This document shows positions 35,251 through 48,300 of a stretch of DNA of 64,000 nt, one piece after another. The translations under genes and the position numbers were made by a program. Where the stretch lies: assembly GCA_020747015.1 (NCBI GenBank), contig JAGTJM010000013.1, forward strand, positions 372,001-436,000, in the 5' to 3' direction. The notes beneath the pieces were generated by a model that saw nothing but the letters and a program-made list of their open reading frames with translations, was not told the origin of the DNA and searched no databases. The stretch is from Pyrenochaeta sp. MPI-SDFR-AT-0127. Its lineage: Eukaryota; Ascomycota; Dothideomycetes; Pleosporales; Cucurbitariaceae. The stretch's first letter is position 1. Each line of letters begins with the position of its first letter.

Positions 35251-37163
35251 TCGGAACATGGTTAATGTTGAAGGACCGGTTGGGATAGGGTTTTTATGAT
35301 GGGTCGGGTTGTCCATTGGATTCAGAATGACTTGTACGATACCCTTTTTGTGATGCAACATGGTACTTGGACCATGGCAGGTTTGCGAGTGGTCCCTTCG
35401 CTCGCCTAGCCTGCAGGATGGTCCTGGAACGGCACATTGGTCAACGGTCTTCCTAACTTTCTTTTTACCCGCTTGGGACGCTGACTTGATACCCTGGGAT
35501 TGGGATGCCGAGTACGCGTGGGGATCCCTGATAACGATAACGTTTGTTTCAAAGTCAAAATGCTATGTCAGAAGTCTTGTGCAATTGGTACGGATACGAA
35601 AAGCGTGTTGTAAAGTTGTAAAATGTTGCTGCCAAGGGGGACGGGCTGAGAGCCGCGATAATGTGACTGGTGCCCTGTCTTGTTAGAGACTTGCTCAGGA
35701 TGGAGACAGCACATCAGTGGCCGGGAGCCAAAGACGTCAGACAGTAGTGCTATAATACATTCAGCTAGGCAAAGGCAACCACTTCGGCTGCTCGCCTGCT
35801 GAGACCAGAGTGCAGGCAGGCTCGGGATGCCGACGGGTACGCAGAATGGCCGTGAGTTGTCGAGTCATGAACGAGTGGCAGCGGCAGTCAGCTCCGGCAT
35901 GGAGGGCTAGCAGGTGGTCAGCAGCTTGAGCCTCATGTTTCGTGACGTTTGAGGCTTGGGCCGCGATGAAGCTAGGTCGACGAGTGCCTAGATTTTCTGC
36001 ACCCACCGCGCAACAAAGAGCGCTCGTGTCTGCGTTCGTCGTCGCCCCCTGCCTCTCGAGCGAAGGATCTCGTCATGCAAGGTCCCTAACATGTCCGAGG
36101 GTGGTATGATGATGGCAACGTTTGGGCGTCGACAAGTTTGGCCAGCAAACGTCAACGTGCCTGAAGATCCGTCCGCCTTAAGCGAGGTGCAGCCATGCAC
36201 GCGACTGGGCGACGGCAGCGACCTTCCTCTCCGCCATCTCCTGGCTTCTGGATGGCCACATATCGTGCCACAATCTAACCCTCGATCCCACACCGCGACT
36301 CGTGCTGCCGACGTCCAACCAGTAGCATCGCATTGATTAGGACAGGAAACCCCGGCCTTGTGCCTCTGGACCACAGGCGGCCGCATCGTCTCTCTGTGCT
36401 TCACCTTGTTTGCCGGAGCCGCGAGAATAGACCGTCAGCAGCATCCCGAGCCCTAGCAGAAGGGCACGCTCCGTCCCGTTCGAAGCAGAGCGCTCCGGTC
36501 CTTGTCCGTCTGGCTTTTGGATTGGGTTCGGGGCAAGGGTTGGTGTGCGCCAGGTCGGCCTAAAGCCATATCACACACAGCTCACCGTGCGCAACGCAAA
36601 GATTACCTACACTTGCTGAAATGGAGGTGAGCCTTTTTCCTGCTTTCTTTTCCTCCACCATTCCGCCCCACTGCCGCATTGAAACATGGGTCAATATTTT
36701 CTCTCTGCATGCCCCCAGTAGCTCCCTTTTCTTCTTCAGCCCTACCGCCGCCCATGCCTGCGTGACTGGAATGGTCATGGCTTGAGCTTTTTGTGTGTGT
36801 CGTGCCCTCCGCTCGGTGTCGACCGCCTAGTCGCGTACTACTCTTGTAGAACCTCACCGCTGCTTTTCCTTGCTCTGTCGCTTTTCATTTCACCTTTGTT
36901 TTCTCACATGTATCGGCTATCTTGCTGCTTCCAAGTCTCTGGGCCTGTCAAACGCGTCATTGCAGCACCATTGCCATAGTCCACCCAGAGTACAACGCTT
37001 CACCGCGCAATGTCGGTCAGGTGAAGAGAAAAAGAGACGGCCCTTCTAAATTCTACCTCACTCGGCGCTTTGCACGTTTGCGACGCAATACCCATTTCCT
37101 CTGTTTGCTCTGGTTTTGCTTGTCTCCTTCTCAGCGCTATACCCTGTACCACTACGCAGTATC
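35251..37163. other. 1.9-kb intergenic region, no supported gene
   Basis: Short frames on both strands without domains. The part from about 36600 to 37160 is pyrimidine-rich and probably contains the GTR2 promoter and leader. Confidence 0.5.
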
Positions 37164-38551
37164 ATGGAAAGCCGTTTTGTTTCTCGGCGAACCTCGGATG
37201 GAATCGATGTTGCACGTCGAATTGCTCGAACAGGCGAGGCGGAAGATGTACAAGAAACGCAGGCAGCAGTAAAGTTAAAACCAGGTGCACAGTTAACCAT
37301 GGATCGTTTCCTGCAGGATCTATCAAATGCAGAACAGCCGCCCGTTGACTTTCCCCCCCAATATCACACCGGTCGCGTACCAAATAGCAAGGCCGGAGAT
37401 GGAAAGCCACGGCTACTGCTCATGGGGCAGAGGAGGTGAGGGCTTCAACAACGACTTGGTCTTTTCCTGGCTAACCGTGCACTGAAAGGAGTGGAAAATC
37501 GTCGATATCGAGTGTAGTCTTCCACAAGCTGCCACCAAGCGAAACATTATACCTCGAGACGACGTATAGGATCAAGAAGGAATCCATGCAGTATGTAGAG
37601 CCCCACACATTTGCGATTGCGAGCTGACCAATTTGGTAGCTCATTCATGGATTTTCAAGTATGGGATTTGCCGGGTCATTTGGATTACTTTGACCCGGCA
37701 TTCGATACAGATAACATCTTTGAAGAGATCGGTGCTCTTATTTGGGTCATCGATGCACAGGACGAGTATCTCGATGCGATTGCCCGACTGAATATGACGA
37801 TTCTGAACCTGCAACAATCATATCCTAACATCAACATCGAGGTCTTCGTACATAAGGTCGATGGTCTTTCAGATGACTTCAGAGGCGACACATTCCGCGA
37901 TATCATCCAGCGCGTTCAAGACGAATTGAGTGACAATGGCTACGAACAAGCGCCAATCTCCTTCTACCAAACAAGCATCTATGATCATTCCATCTTCGAG
38001 GCTTTCAGCAAAGTCATTCAGAAGCTGATTCCACAACTACCGACTTTGGAAGCATTGCTCAATAACCTATGTGGTGCGTGTAATATCGAGAAGGCATACT
38101 TGTTCGATATTATGAGCAAGATCTACATCGCCACAGACACAAGCCCTACAGATATTGGAAGCTACGAGATTTGCTCAGACTACATTGATGTGGTCATTGA
38201 TGTGAGCGAGATATATGGCTGGGACCGGCCGGACGAGCAGCCAGATGATAGCGAGACTGGTAACAATGATGCTGAGAGCTTGATTACCATGGAAAAGAAG
38301 AACAGTCGGTATCTGTATCTTCGCGAGATCAACAAGTATATATGGTCCTGCCTTGAACAAGAGAAGGTGCTAACAATTGGTGTAGATATCTTGCCTTAGT
38401 TTGCATCATGGGTCAGGACAATCCAGCAGAGAAGAAGGCGATCATTGACTACAACGTGGGCGTCTTCCAAGCAGGCCTGAAGCAAGTCTTCCCCAAGAGC
38501 GACAGGGAAGCGCAGATTGAGATACGTGCCGCCAACGACGGCGCGTCATGA
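37164..38551 (+). CDS. GTR2: Rag-type GTPase GTR2 (RagC/D ortholog)
   Basis: Four exons, 37164-37435, 37489-37590, 37640-38335 and 38386-38551, give 411 aa. The GTPase motifs are present: G1 GQRRSGKSS at about 87-95, split by the first intron; G3 DLPG at 134-137; G4 HKVD at 196-199. The segment FDTDNIFEEIGALIWVIDAQDEYL is characteristic of the RagC/Gtr2 side of the heterodimer. The C-terminal roadblock-like half ends ...REINKYLALVCIMGQDNP. With Gtr1, Gtr2 forms the vacuolar switch of the EGO complex that relays amino-acid status to TORC1. The 85-residue N-terminal extension before G1 is disordered. The last intron (38336-38385) hides the true C terminus from a single-frame reading. Confidence 0.93.
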
Positions 38552-39264
38552 TAGTCTCGATGCGTGCTAATTCACGATTTTAAGATGCTGGCTACAGGTG
38601 GAGATTTTTTATTATTGTATAAATGTATATGATGGAATGTGGCAAAAACTTTCGAATCTTCAAAGGGAGATATTTCAATGCTCTCGCTGAATTGGCGCTA
38701 GCCTGCAGGCGGATCATGTACCATTATTTGAGAAATCTTCATGGACGTGTATTATATCACGTAAATAAGGGGAATGACCTCATGGAAACAACTGAATACA
38801 TACAAGTTGTCTTGAATACCGTCCAAAGTATTGACTCGTGTGTGGATCTTTCGCTGAAGCATATAGCCGAAGCTGAATGTCGAAAAGCCAATGACATCAG
38901 CCGCTAACATTGGCCAATTATCGGAACGTGGAAGCTGGTTACTCCCGAACGAACTTGGGAAGCAATCTATCTCCGCACACTTTTGATTCGCACTGCAGCT
39001 GGTTTGCGGACCGTCCTGAGAGATCTCCGCATCCGCGTGAAGAGGACACTTGTGTTCTTTGCCTCGGCCGGAGCCCCAACGTCATTACCAGGTTTACCCC
39101 CAATAAGCCAACCACTTTCAACCCCATCGGAAGTATAGTCGTGGAATCGGAAAGGTACTGTTACCCAGCTGAGTAGCTATATTTCACATACAAGTGCGGA
39201 GAATAACTTTCAGGTGTTTCCTAGTGAATTGAAATCTCCAACATATCGAACCAGCACTCGCACA
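38552..39264. other. Intergenic region; one 94-codon frame not called
   Basis: A plus-strand frame at 38623-38907 ends with a coding-like stretch (LNTVQSIDSCVDLSLKHIAEAE). It has no domain or context and may lie in the GTR2 3' region. Nothing else was recognised. Confidence 0.4.
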
Positions 39265-40197
39265 ATGTCTTCAGCGACGCGGTACCGCCGCCCCGCGACG
39301 ACGGAGCCATCTACACCCGCTTCAAAGCAGGCCGATCCTGTAGCACAAGAGAAGGCCGAGCTAAAGAAAGCTGTCAAAGAGCAAGCGGTCAAAACCTCAA
39401 ATGGACTATCGGTCCTTGATATATTGCGGGTACTGGGTGGCATGCTCCTGTTAAGCAGCGGCCTGAGCTATCTGAGTACCAGCGGAGAGAGTATGACATG
39501 GGGCTACAATGCGAAATGGACACGAGCCCGGGAGTGGAAAACGCTTTTCGTACGTCCTTGATACTCTCTTCTCTTATGTGTTATGCGCACAGCAGTTTCC
39601 ACGCCTACCTAATGCCTACACTTACCGTCACTAACAGCCTCCTAGCAGCGGGATATCCTCCTAACGGATATTGAGCTCCTCTCCTACGATGGCAGCGACC
39701 CCACAAAGCCCATCTATCTCGCGCTCAACGGCACAATCTACGATGTTTCCTCATCACCAGGAACCTACGGACCCGGCGGATCATACCACGTGTTTGCCGG
39801 CCGCGACGCAGCGCGCGCCTTCATCACAGGCTGTTTCGTAGAAGACGCCAGCCCAGATCTGCGCGGCGTAGAGACAATATACATTCCCGTGGAGCCGGAG
39901 GCCAAGATCGGCCTAACGCCCGAAGAGCGGGCTGCAGAGGTTGAGAAAGCAAAAGGCAGGAAGAAGCTTACTAGTGCGGAGCGCAAGAACCGACATGCCC
40001 AGGAGCTCAGAGAGGCGAAGAAGAAGGTCAGAGACGGGCTGGAGAACTGGCACAAGTTGTTCCGTGGAGATAAGGGGAAGCCGTACCGACGTGTGGGCAA
40101 GATGAACAGGCCAGATGGGTGGTTGAAGTATTTGCCAAAGAGGCAGTTGTGTGAACAGGCTGAGAAGAGTAGGCCGGTGAGGCAGTATAGTGACTAG
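39265..40197 (+). CDS. Membrane-anchored cytochrome b5-like/MAPR haem-binding protein
   Basis: Two exons, 39265-39549 and 39649-40197, give 277 aa; the intron is GT-AG. A CAG three bases before the chosen acceptor would add one Gln. The N terminus is polar, followed by one membrane segment at about residues 53-70 (ILRVLGGMLLLSSGLSYL). The cytochrome b5-like domain begins just after the intron: LLTDIELLSYDGSDPTKPIYLALNGTIYDVSSSPGTYGPGGSYHVFAGRDAARAF. The YGPGGSYHVFAGRDA motif is diagnostic of the membrane-associated progesterone receptor (MAPR) group, which binds haem through tyrosines. The C-terminal 110 residues are a Lys/Glu/Arg coiled segment (EERAAEVEKAKGRKK). It is related to, but longer than, yeast Dap1. 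Confidence 0.87.
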
Positions 40198-40896
40198 GTA
40201 GTTGCGAGTGAAAAGTGTGAAGGAATAGTAAATGCTATGGATGCTTACTATACTCCACCACATTGGATGCAGGATTGATTTGTGACGCAATTGTACACAC
40301 ATATATCGCAGTCATGATTGGCCAAGCTGGTAGGTTTTCAATCTCCTAGAGACCTCCAGAGCAGGGAAAGGAGATCAAGGTATACAGTCCCTTACTGTAT
40401 GACTTGTAGACGTTGAGGATGCGCATCCTCATGTTGGGAAACTGAACAAAGCACGACGGAGGCATAGCCATACTACAATCTGGTGCAACATGAGTCTTAG
40501 TTGGAAAGAAGCCCAAGCATTAGGTCGCTCGTATCAGCCTGTCCTCAAGATGCTAAGGGCATGGATAGCCATTCTGGCATACCACACACTACGAGAAGCA
40601 GAATATGTCACTTTTCCACCAATCTGCTTATATCGTACTTCACAGTTGCAAAAGCAGTTCGGGAATTTTTTCATTCAGTACATAGCCGACACCTCCCGAG
40701 GACTGCAGGTGCTATACCCGAGCCCTTTGCCTCTCAATATCATATCCGCCATGAAGCATGCATCCCAATGTAGTATGACCTATTCATTTCGTGAAGACGC
40801 CGATTGGTATGGGAAAGAGGAATGCCGTTGAAAATCTGAAAGAAGTACCCCGCATGTTGCATCCACTATTTGTTTGCTTGTCCGTGGCGAGGGCGT
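40198..40896. other. Intergenic region between convergent genes
   Basis: A 0.7-kb 3'-to-3' spacer. It has short frames only and nothing was recognised. Confidence 0.5.
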
Positions 40897-41513
40897 TTAC
40901 TCTGCGTCACCGATCGCTCGTGCTGGTCATTGTTAGTGGGGCATTCGTCTTATACTCCTCGACCATACTTGTGTCCAACACATGTCGGGACTCAGTAGAT
41001 GAGGGGTGTTTGTCAGGGCGACGTACTGTAGATGTTCAACTTGGAGTGTCCAACAACCTTCTTGATCTGGCCGTTCGCCTCGAGATCAGCAAGCGCTTTC
41101 CGTGCGAGCGAGCCGTTGATTTTCAAACGATCGACGAGGGTGGCAACCGTAATGAGGCGGTAAGACTGGACATCCTTCTGGAGCTTGTCGTTGGTCTGCT
41201 TGTCAAGGACCACAGCGTGGTTGGCCTTGTCCTTGACTATGTGGCTGTTAGTGGCGGTTCTCGTTCAGGTGAATCTGGAAAGCGCGCGGGAGGTGCGAGG
41301 GCGTGAAATTGACAGAGGGTGTCTCCGAATGCCCGGCGATGTTTTTGAGACGTGTAGAGGTGTTTAATGTGTGCGGTACGGTATCACGTACCCTTGCCCT
41401 TGGACCACTTCTTCTTCTGCTTCTTGCCTCCAGTTGCTGCAGGTGCCTGTAAAATTATCAGCTCTTGCTTGCATGCATCTTCATTTGACCAGCTAAATGG
41501 CTCAACATACCAT
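40897..41513 (-). CDS. RPS25: 40S ribosomal protein eS25
   Basis: Four exons: 41513-41511, 41446-41392, 41236-41027 and 40922-40897. Joined they give 97 aa, normal for eS25. The protein starts MAPAATGGKKQKKKWSKGK with the usual Lys-rich tail. The winged-helix core follows: DKLQKDVQSYRLITVATLVDRLKINGSLARKALADLEANGQIKKVVGHSKLNIY, here written as one known conserved block from 41213 to 41030 in parts DKLQKDVQSYRLITVATL and INGSLARKALADLEANGQ. The first exon is the start codon alone, followed by a 64-nt intron. The other introns are 155 and 104 nt. eS25 sits in the head of the 40S subunit and is needed for IRES-driven initiation. Intron-rich 5' ends are usual for fungal ribosomal protein genes. 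Confidence 0.95.
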
Positions 41514-42960
41514 GTTGTCGGATGTGGTGTTGTGCTGAGGAGAGTCCTTGTCGTCAGTGCAAATATTCGAGCGCTGGAGGAGTGCGGAGTCCGTGGACCT
41601 TGGCGCGCTAACTTCATTTCCAAGCGAGCCTCACCTACCACGTGACCTTGTGCATCAACCCACTCACATCACGATCCTTTGCGCACTTTTCGTAGTGTGT
41701 GAGGAATGCGTCTCACACTCTTTACGCGTCTAACACTCATGTTCAACACAATGAATGACGATGAACACGTGCAGCAGCACACCGACGTCGGCTCTCGGAT
41801 TCATCGCACACCCGCGTTGTCCACTCATGGTTGCCATCTTATCTGCACGACGTTCTTCTTGGCACCGGCGCTGCATATCATACGCTTGCCGACACGAACG
41901 GGTTGATCATGCGATCCCTTGTGTGGCGGAGATCATTCTCAAAACTCTCGTTTCGATAGATCGGAGCTTTAGCGCATACCTCACCCAATATCCCTATACT
42001 CGAAGGACGATAGTGATGTGCTTGAACGGGAAGGTGTGGTTCGGGACTTAACAGCACTACCGACTGCTCCGTACAGACCATAAGAGCAGCATTAGTGATA
42101 GACCTCATAGGCCTGTGGAGAAAGCAGCTGGGTTCATTCTCAGCAGGAATTATGATTAATTGTGAGCCGCGAAGGGGTTGCAAGCTGGATAGTAAGCTGG
42201 TCAGGGTTTAATCGTCAATGCGTCAGTAAATGCCTGCCAGGGCGAGTATGCGAAATAGGAGAAAGTGTGTAGCTGATTCAGGATTTGGTTGGTCAATCTG
42301 TCAATTCTACCAGTTACACACTGCATGACCTATTAGATAGCCAAATCCATCAAACCCCAATAGCGAACCTTTAGCGATAAAAGATTCTTCACGAATGATG
42401 CAGACACAAAAATTTTGGGGATGGCACAAAAAAGGGCACCGAACGTTGCTTTCCAATTACACAGTCAGTCGGCATATGCCATTACTACCAGAGACCCTTG
42501 CGCCAGCCAAGTGCGTCCCTACTGTTTCTCTACGGATTACAGAGCGCAGAGTGATAACCTTGACTACAATGAGATAAGAAATTGAGAGATTGACAAAACC
42601 ACGCCGGTCAATGTAGGAGAGAAGGAAACTTAGCCCATCACATAAACGACCGAAAAGATGGTACCATAGATAGAAACAATGAAGGAAAGGAAAGGTTTAA
42701 CTTGAGCTAGAGAGATCATCCTCCGTCTGTTACTTTTCCCAAGGTAACACAAACACTTTGTTCGCTGAGCTCCCCTCTCACAAGCGACGCAGTCTTTCCT
42801 ACCTAATTGCAAATGCTCGCTAAGATAGAAGAAACAAGTCCGTGGTAACCAGAACATGGAACTGAGCTGCAACTCGTAAATGCTGGTGGTTCCGATCCGC
42901 AAGTGTAACGTTGAAAGGTATTCGCCAAGACGCCATGTCCAGATGATGGATGCATAATCA
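41514..42960. other. 1.4-kb intergenic region, nothing recognised
   Basis: The eS25 upstream region and 3' flank of the Ser-rich gene. There are short frames only. Confidence 0.5.
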
Positions 42961-45319
42961 TTAGAAGAAATGGGTGTGGGGTTTGGAAAGCTCATGGACC
43001 TCCATCTCCTTTTGCACAAAGGTTAATTAATTGCGTTGCCATATGAAAGAAGAGGTAACATACCATCTTAAAGGAATTGAGCTCTTCTTTAATCTGCTGT
43101 GCGAGCATCGGCGTAAGCCGATTACATGTCGCTATGTCTCCGCGGCGATCGTAATCCTGAGGTGACCACGCATCATGAAACTGAATTCGTGGGCTGAAGG
43201 AGATATTCCTGAGGCCACCATGAGGGGTGGTCGGAAGACTTCGTGTGCTGCCATTTGGGATGCGAGGTGGTTTCCCGAAGTAGTCATCGTTTCGGAATTG
43301 CACATTCTCGGTCTTTGGGGTGGCAGGCGAGCTAGACCTCTGGGTGCCAAAGTTAGGCGCTGTGTCCACCGGTTTGAGGACCGGTGAGCCGGAGTCTGAG
43401 TTGGTTCCTGCTCCTGTATAATGTCAGCAGTTGAGCCTCTGCAAATGTGAAAGTACGTACGTTTCAAGATACCCTTCTTCATCGAGGACAAGACCTCAGA
43501 ACGCTCGCGATCACCGCCAACAATGCTCTTTCTCGACATTGAGTCATTCGTTGAGATGGATGGATTGACAAGCTCCGCAGTTCGCCCAGCATCGATCGAA
43601 TTGCGCTCCAATCTGGGATAACCGGTACCACCTCCAACTTGGTCGTGGGGATCGGCATTAACGTTGACCTTCTGTCGTTCTGCCTCAACAGTCACGAGCG
43701 ACACCTGGCCAACACTAGGTCTAGTGATCGGTCCATCGGCAGCCGGTACACCAATAACCGACTTGGGTCTAAAAAGTCCCTTGATAGATTTGGTACCTTT
43801 CTTCATTCCATGCCCCATCTTTCGCAGCATGATTGAGGCAGATGACGCAGCTGACTGAATGGATAAGTTGTCGGTAGAGCCGATACCACCTTGACCAGAG
43901 TAAATGCCAGCACCAATACCTGCCGCCTCTTGCTTAGCAATGATGGCGGCCTGTTCAGCATCCTCATCGCTCTGGTATCTGTCCTTCCTCAGCTTAGCAC
44001 GCTCTGCAGAGAGGCTATTTTCGGCAGAGGCTCGTCGAAGTTCAGCAGCACTACCGAAAGAAAAGGCCCTGCGTAAACGTGACTTCATGCCTTTGTCTCT
44101 GTCGTTCAGAGCTGTAAGTTGCTTCACGGCGGCGCTCGGGACTGCTGGCGTTTTGGCGGGACTCGGAGGCTCAGACGGAGAGATGGGGACTGATAGAGGG
44201 GAAGGTGCATGGCGTCTGGCAGCCTCGGGTGTCTTCGAGGTGCCTCCTGCTGCCACAGAGGCATAACTACGTTGAGTATTCGCCTCAGGTCGGACCTAGG
44301 AAATATATGAGCTTCTATATTATGAACCTTTTCGCACGACATACCTGTGATCTTGCAGAAGCGTTTGAAGACGCACTGCCTGCGCTGCCTTGTCTGTCGT
44401 GACTGTGGCTTGATGTTGGCCGGCTGGCAGTTCGTCCTGAGCTAGAGGCAGGCCTAGTGGCATTCTGTGTGGTGCTCGGTGCCGTGTTTTGCGCTGCATT
44501 GGTGCCCACCTGCAATGACGCCATGTTCGAGGAAAGATTTTTCTCTTCCAATCCATTGAAGCTCCGTCTCCTATATCGTTTAGCGGGGTCTAGTCCGCCA
44601 GTTCGGATGACTTGCGTGTCATCTGCGCTGCTCGCTCGGTTATGCCCAAGCCTACCCGAAGGTGGCGAGTCTGGGCTGCTCAGAACAGCGTTCTGTGTGG
44701 ACTGGGACATGCCTGCTGCGGGCGTACCCGTCGACGAGGTGCGTTGCGTTGACGCGGAGGGGCCAGTTGAGATACTGGTGGACGAATCTGTTCTCGCAGC
44801 AGCACGTCTGTACCGCCCTGGCGATGGTTTGACAGGAGCATCGCCCACAGAAAGCGAAAGGTCGGGAATGGAGGTGGAAAGCGAAATAGATGGGGCGAGA
44901 CTGTCGATCGGTTTCCTGGCATCACTGTCGTCTTTTGAGAGTGGCGGCTGGCCGGCCGACGAGCGATTAGAGGACCCTGAGGTCGATACAGTGGAGTCGG
45001 ATGAGGAAGAAGGGTGCGAGGGATGGCCGAGTCGAGCTGGACTGGCTTGGCTGGGAGGTGGTTGTTGAACATTCGGTGCCGAAACAGACCTCTGCTCTTG
45101 TCGCAGCGAAGGCGTGCTGCTAAAGGCATAAGGTGCTATCGGCGCTGAGGTTCCTCTGTACCCTGTACCTCCAGAGCTGCCATTGTACAACTGGTTTCGT
45201 GGCATCTGCGGGCCTCGCTGCTGAGATTGCGTAGGCGGGCTTTGGTAGGCATCGGAAGAGGAATATGGCATCGTAATGGAACTAGACGTCTGAACGATCG
45301 GTGCGAGTACCTGAGCCAT
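42961..45319 (-). CDS. Large Ser-rich conserved fungal protein, 735 aa
   Basis: Four exons: 45319-44345, 44295-43461, 43413-43064 and 43008-42961. The introns are 49, 47 and 55 nt, all GT-AG, and the joined frame stays open for 735 aa. Most of the protein is disordered: Ser/Pro/Thr/Gln-rich to about residue 330, then a basic region with RLRRAFSFGSAAELRRASAE and GMKKGTKSIKGLFRPKS. The C terminus is the best-conserved-looking part: ISFSPRIQFHDAWSPQDYDRRGDIATCNRLTP, seen as IQFHDAW, YDRRGDIATCNRLTP and QIKEELNSFKM, ending EVHELSKPHTHFF. The last 15 residues are in a separate small exon. Such proteins look like cytoskeletal or phosphatase-linked scaffolds, but I know no assigned function. The start could lie further upstream. 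Confidence 0.8.
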
Positions 45320-48300
45320 CTGGACCCTCGACGGTACGGCGATCAGTTGCTCGGTCGATTGGGCTCGTAATGGTCGGCGGCAGAGGCGGCGACACAGACA
45401 GGAAAGCTAAAATCTGAAGGCGGTGGCAGCATTAGTATTGTAGCTCTGGCAAAGGGAGACGCGAACATGAGATGATGGAGATGGGCAGCTCGTGACGGCG
45501 TGTCGGCCGTTCGAAGCCGGACCAGGAGGGCGCCGACTGAAGGGATGGGGCGTTGCAGAGATACGCCCTTTTTGCTGGGCTGACAGGTTCGCGATGGGTT
45601 GTGGAGGGAGATGTACCTGCTATGACAAGAAAAACAAAGCAACTATTAAAACAGTGAATAGAAGGCGACGATGTCGTCGAACGCTTGGAAGGCTGTCGTG
45701 AATCGACGGAGATGGCAGCGTGTACCAAGCCTCCCGAGCAGACGTTCAAGCCTGCATTGAACGATTTCCTAAAGTCGACCTGGTGGCGCTGGGAACGACG
45801 AACGATTCAACAAGCAAGCAGAAAGAAAATAATAGAGGGAGAGTATGGCGTCGTTCACGGTGAGGAGTTGGTACTGAGGTTGTTCTGGCGAAAGAAGGAG
45901 AAGGGGCAGCCTTAGCGTGGGTCCGTGCTTACGAAGGCCGCCAGGAGATTCAAATAACTTTGTCACGCCAACATGGAGCCGGGAGTCACGGGAGAGGATG
46001 TTCAACTCGCTCATGTAGCAGCTAATGCTCTTGCGATTGCGTCCGAATCGCTCTGTTGCCTGCAGTGAAGCCTGCTGATGCGCGCTGGTCTTCTGTTCTC
46101 ACGGCCCACCCTGAGCCCTGGAGGGTCGCATCACGCCAACGTGCCGATCGCCAGTAACATTTCTTCCGCCCGCAGCCTCTCGAAAAAGGTCGACGGTTAC
46201 GGCATTGTGGCCAGCTTCACTCCTGATCCTAGTCCCCACCCTGGCTGATAGTGGTGCTCGGGGCGCAATCGATATAGCAAAGCGCCAACACTCCCCTGCT
46301 ATAGCTCAACTACGGCTGCCAACTTTGCACCTGTCGTGGTGCCCCATCACGTACAATGCAACAAGAGAGGCATTGTAGAGACAAGAAGCCGATTTCAAAT
46401 CACGACTTGTATACACAATGACGCATTCAGAGGCTGGAGACGTGCTTGAATGCCAGAGGTACCCTCATGGCCCTCGCAGGAACAGCATCCACGTACCCAC
46501 TGATCCTGGGACATTGCGACCCTGACCTGTTGCCGTGCAAAATCATCCCAATGCATGGCAACGGGGGCACGACAGAAGACGATGCTCAAGCGTCACCGCT
46601 TGGAGTCCTCGCGCTCATTCCGGCGGCGGTCCGCTTCCGAGCAACGAGGATTCCGAGGCGACGCAAACACATGCTCGCCCGCATTCCAGGGTCCATGAAA
46701 CAAAAGGATAGCGTTTTGGAGGCGAGCACAGCATGCAAATTGTGCGCTCAGCAACGTCTGTGTGGGCTCGGCGCAGAGACGAGAGTGCATTGCCGTGTGA
46801 AATCCGCGAATGGAAGCGTTGTTTGACGCGTTCAGGCCGAGCATATGCGACGCGATCTGGTAAACAAGGACGATATTACGAATCCTGCCTCTGGAGGGGG
46901 TGCACAGGAGCCAATCCGCACCATGGATGCGGCGGAACCCACATCTGCGGCTCAGCGTTTGCAGCCGTTGGTGAAGAGCGGTGGGCAAAAGATGCAGCAT
47001 CACGACGGCGGCGGACACTGTGGCCTGAGGATATGTGCAGGGATGACACCGCTGTTGTGCATGCGATAAGGACGCCAGATGGTCATGCCTGTGATTTTGA
47101 AGCTCACCGACATGAATGTACCCCGCTCTTTGCAGACAGGTCGGCCGTCCTTTGCTCATTTGAAGACGAGATAACCTCATCCACGGCTGACAGTCCCGTC
47201 GTCGCGCATGCATTGCAGCAAGCCCACAGGGTCCGCGGCACAACACCGGGCCTTCCGCACGATCTGTGCAGATGCACACCAAGAAGAATTTATGACCGGG
47301 CGGGGATTAGGAGCCGTGCCAAGGCGTGGGGAAAGCCATGACAGGCTGAGCGAGCGAGATGACATGCGTTTGGCAGACCTCTGCGCTCTGCTCGACTTCA
47401 TTTCCCTTTGATTGCACGCTCCAGTCGACTGAGCGCTAGCCAGCCTGCTTTTGTTGTCGTTGATCCCTCTCACACACCCCCAAGACGGTTTTGCTGTCGG
47501 CGTTGCACCACTGCCTACCGCGCCCCGCTTTTCGTGCAGGATACGCCGGGATGACGCGACTGCGAGGAAGGCACGACGGCTATTTTAGGCAATTGCGGCC
47601 AATCAGCGAATCATGGGGGCAAAAACATGAGAATCGCTTACCGCTTCGAGACACATGGACATTCACCGTGGTCCTATCACATTAATTGCACGTGCTTTAC
47701 CCAGACACAAGTTACCACCATCTCTGGCAACCAGCATAGCCATCGTCTGTCGGCTGTCGCGGCCATTTGGTCCAGCCTGCCCGCTCATTGGCGGTTCCAT
47801 TACACCCACGATTAACTTTTCGCATAGCCCAGGCTGGTGGGACGCAGGACCGAACAATTGACCGCGACGAACCACTCCTGCGGGATCTAGACGCCATCTG
47901 CTCACAGGTTTACCCTCTGCGCCTACCTCGATTACGACAACACAACTTTTGTGACCATTTGGCGGATATCGGTTACTGCTCATCGATCTCTGTAGTACTC
48001 GCATCTCACACTTTCACAGACCAGAACATGTACCAACATGCTCTGGCCTAGTCGACTGTCCACCACGGTGCGCATTGAGTCTTTCACGCTTGGCATCGGT
48101 GGCAACACTACGCCCCAGCTGAGAACACCGGCTTTAGAGCATCCCGCCTTTCCATGATCTGAGAGACTCTTACATTGCCAAAGCCATGACGGTGTTGGAT
48201 GTCGCCGGTAGTCCTTAGTGGTACACAGAGTCTCCAGATCAAGAGCCGCGGTTGGCCGTGACGCGTCTAGCGATCTGGGTCATCCTCAACAGTCCTGCGA

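Noticed and set aside
46593..47282. 229-codon minus-strand frame
   Set aside because: High Cys/Arg/His composition, overlapped by a 202-codon plus-strand frame, with no domain; judged random open frames in GC-richer DNA.
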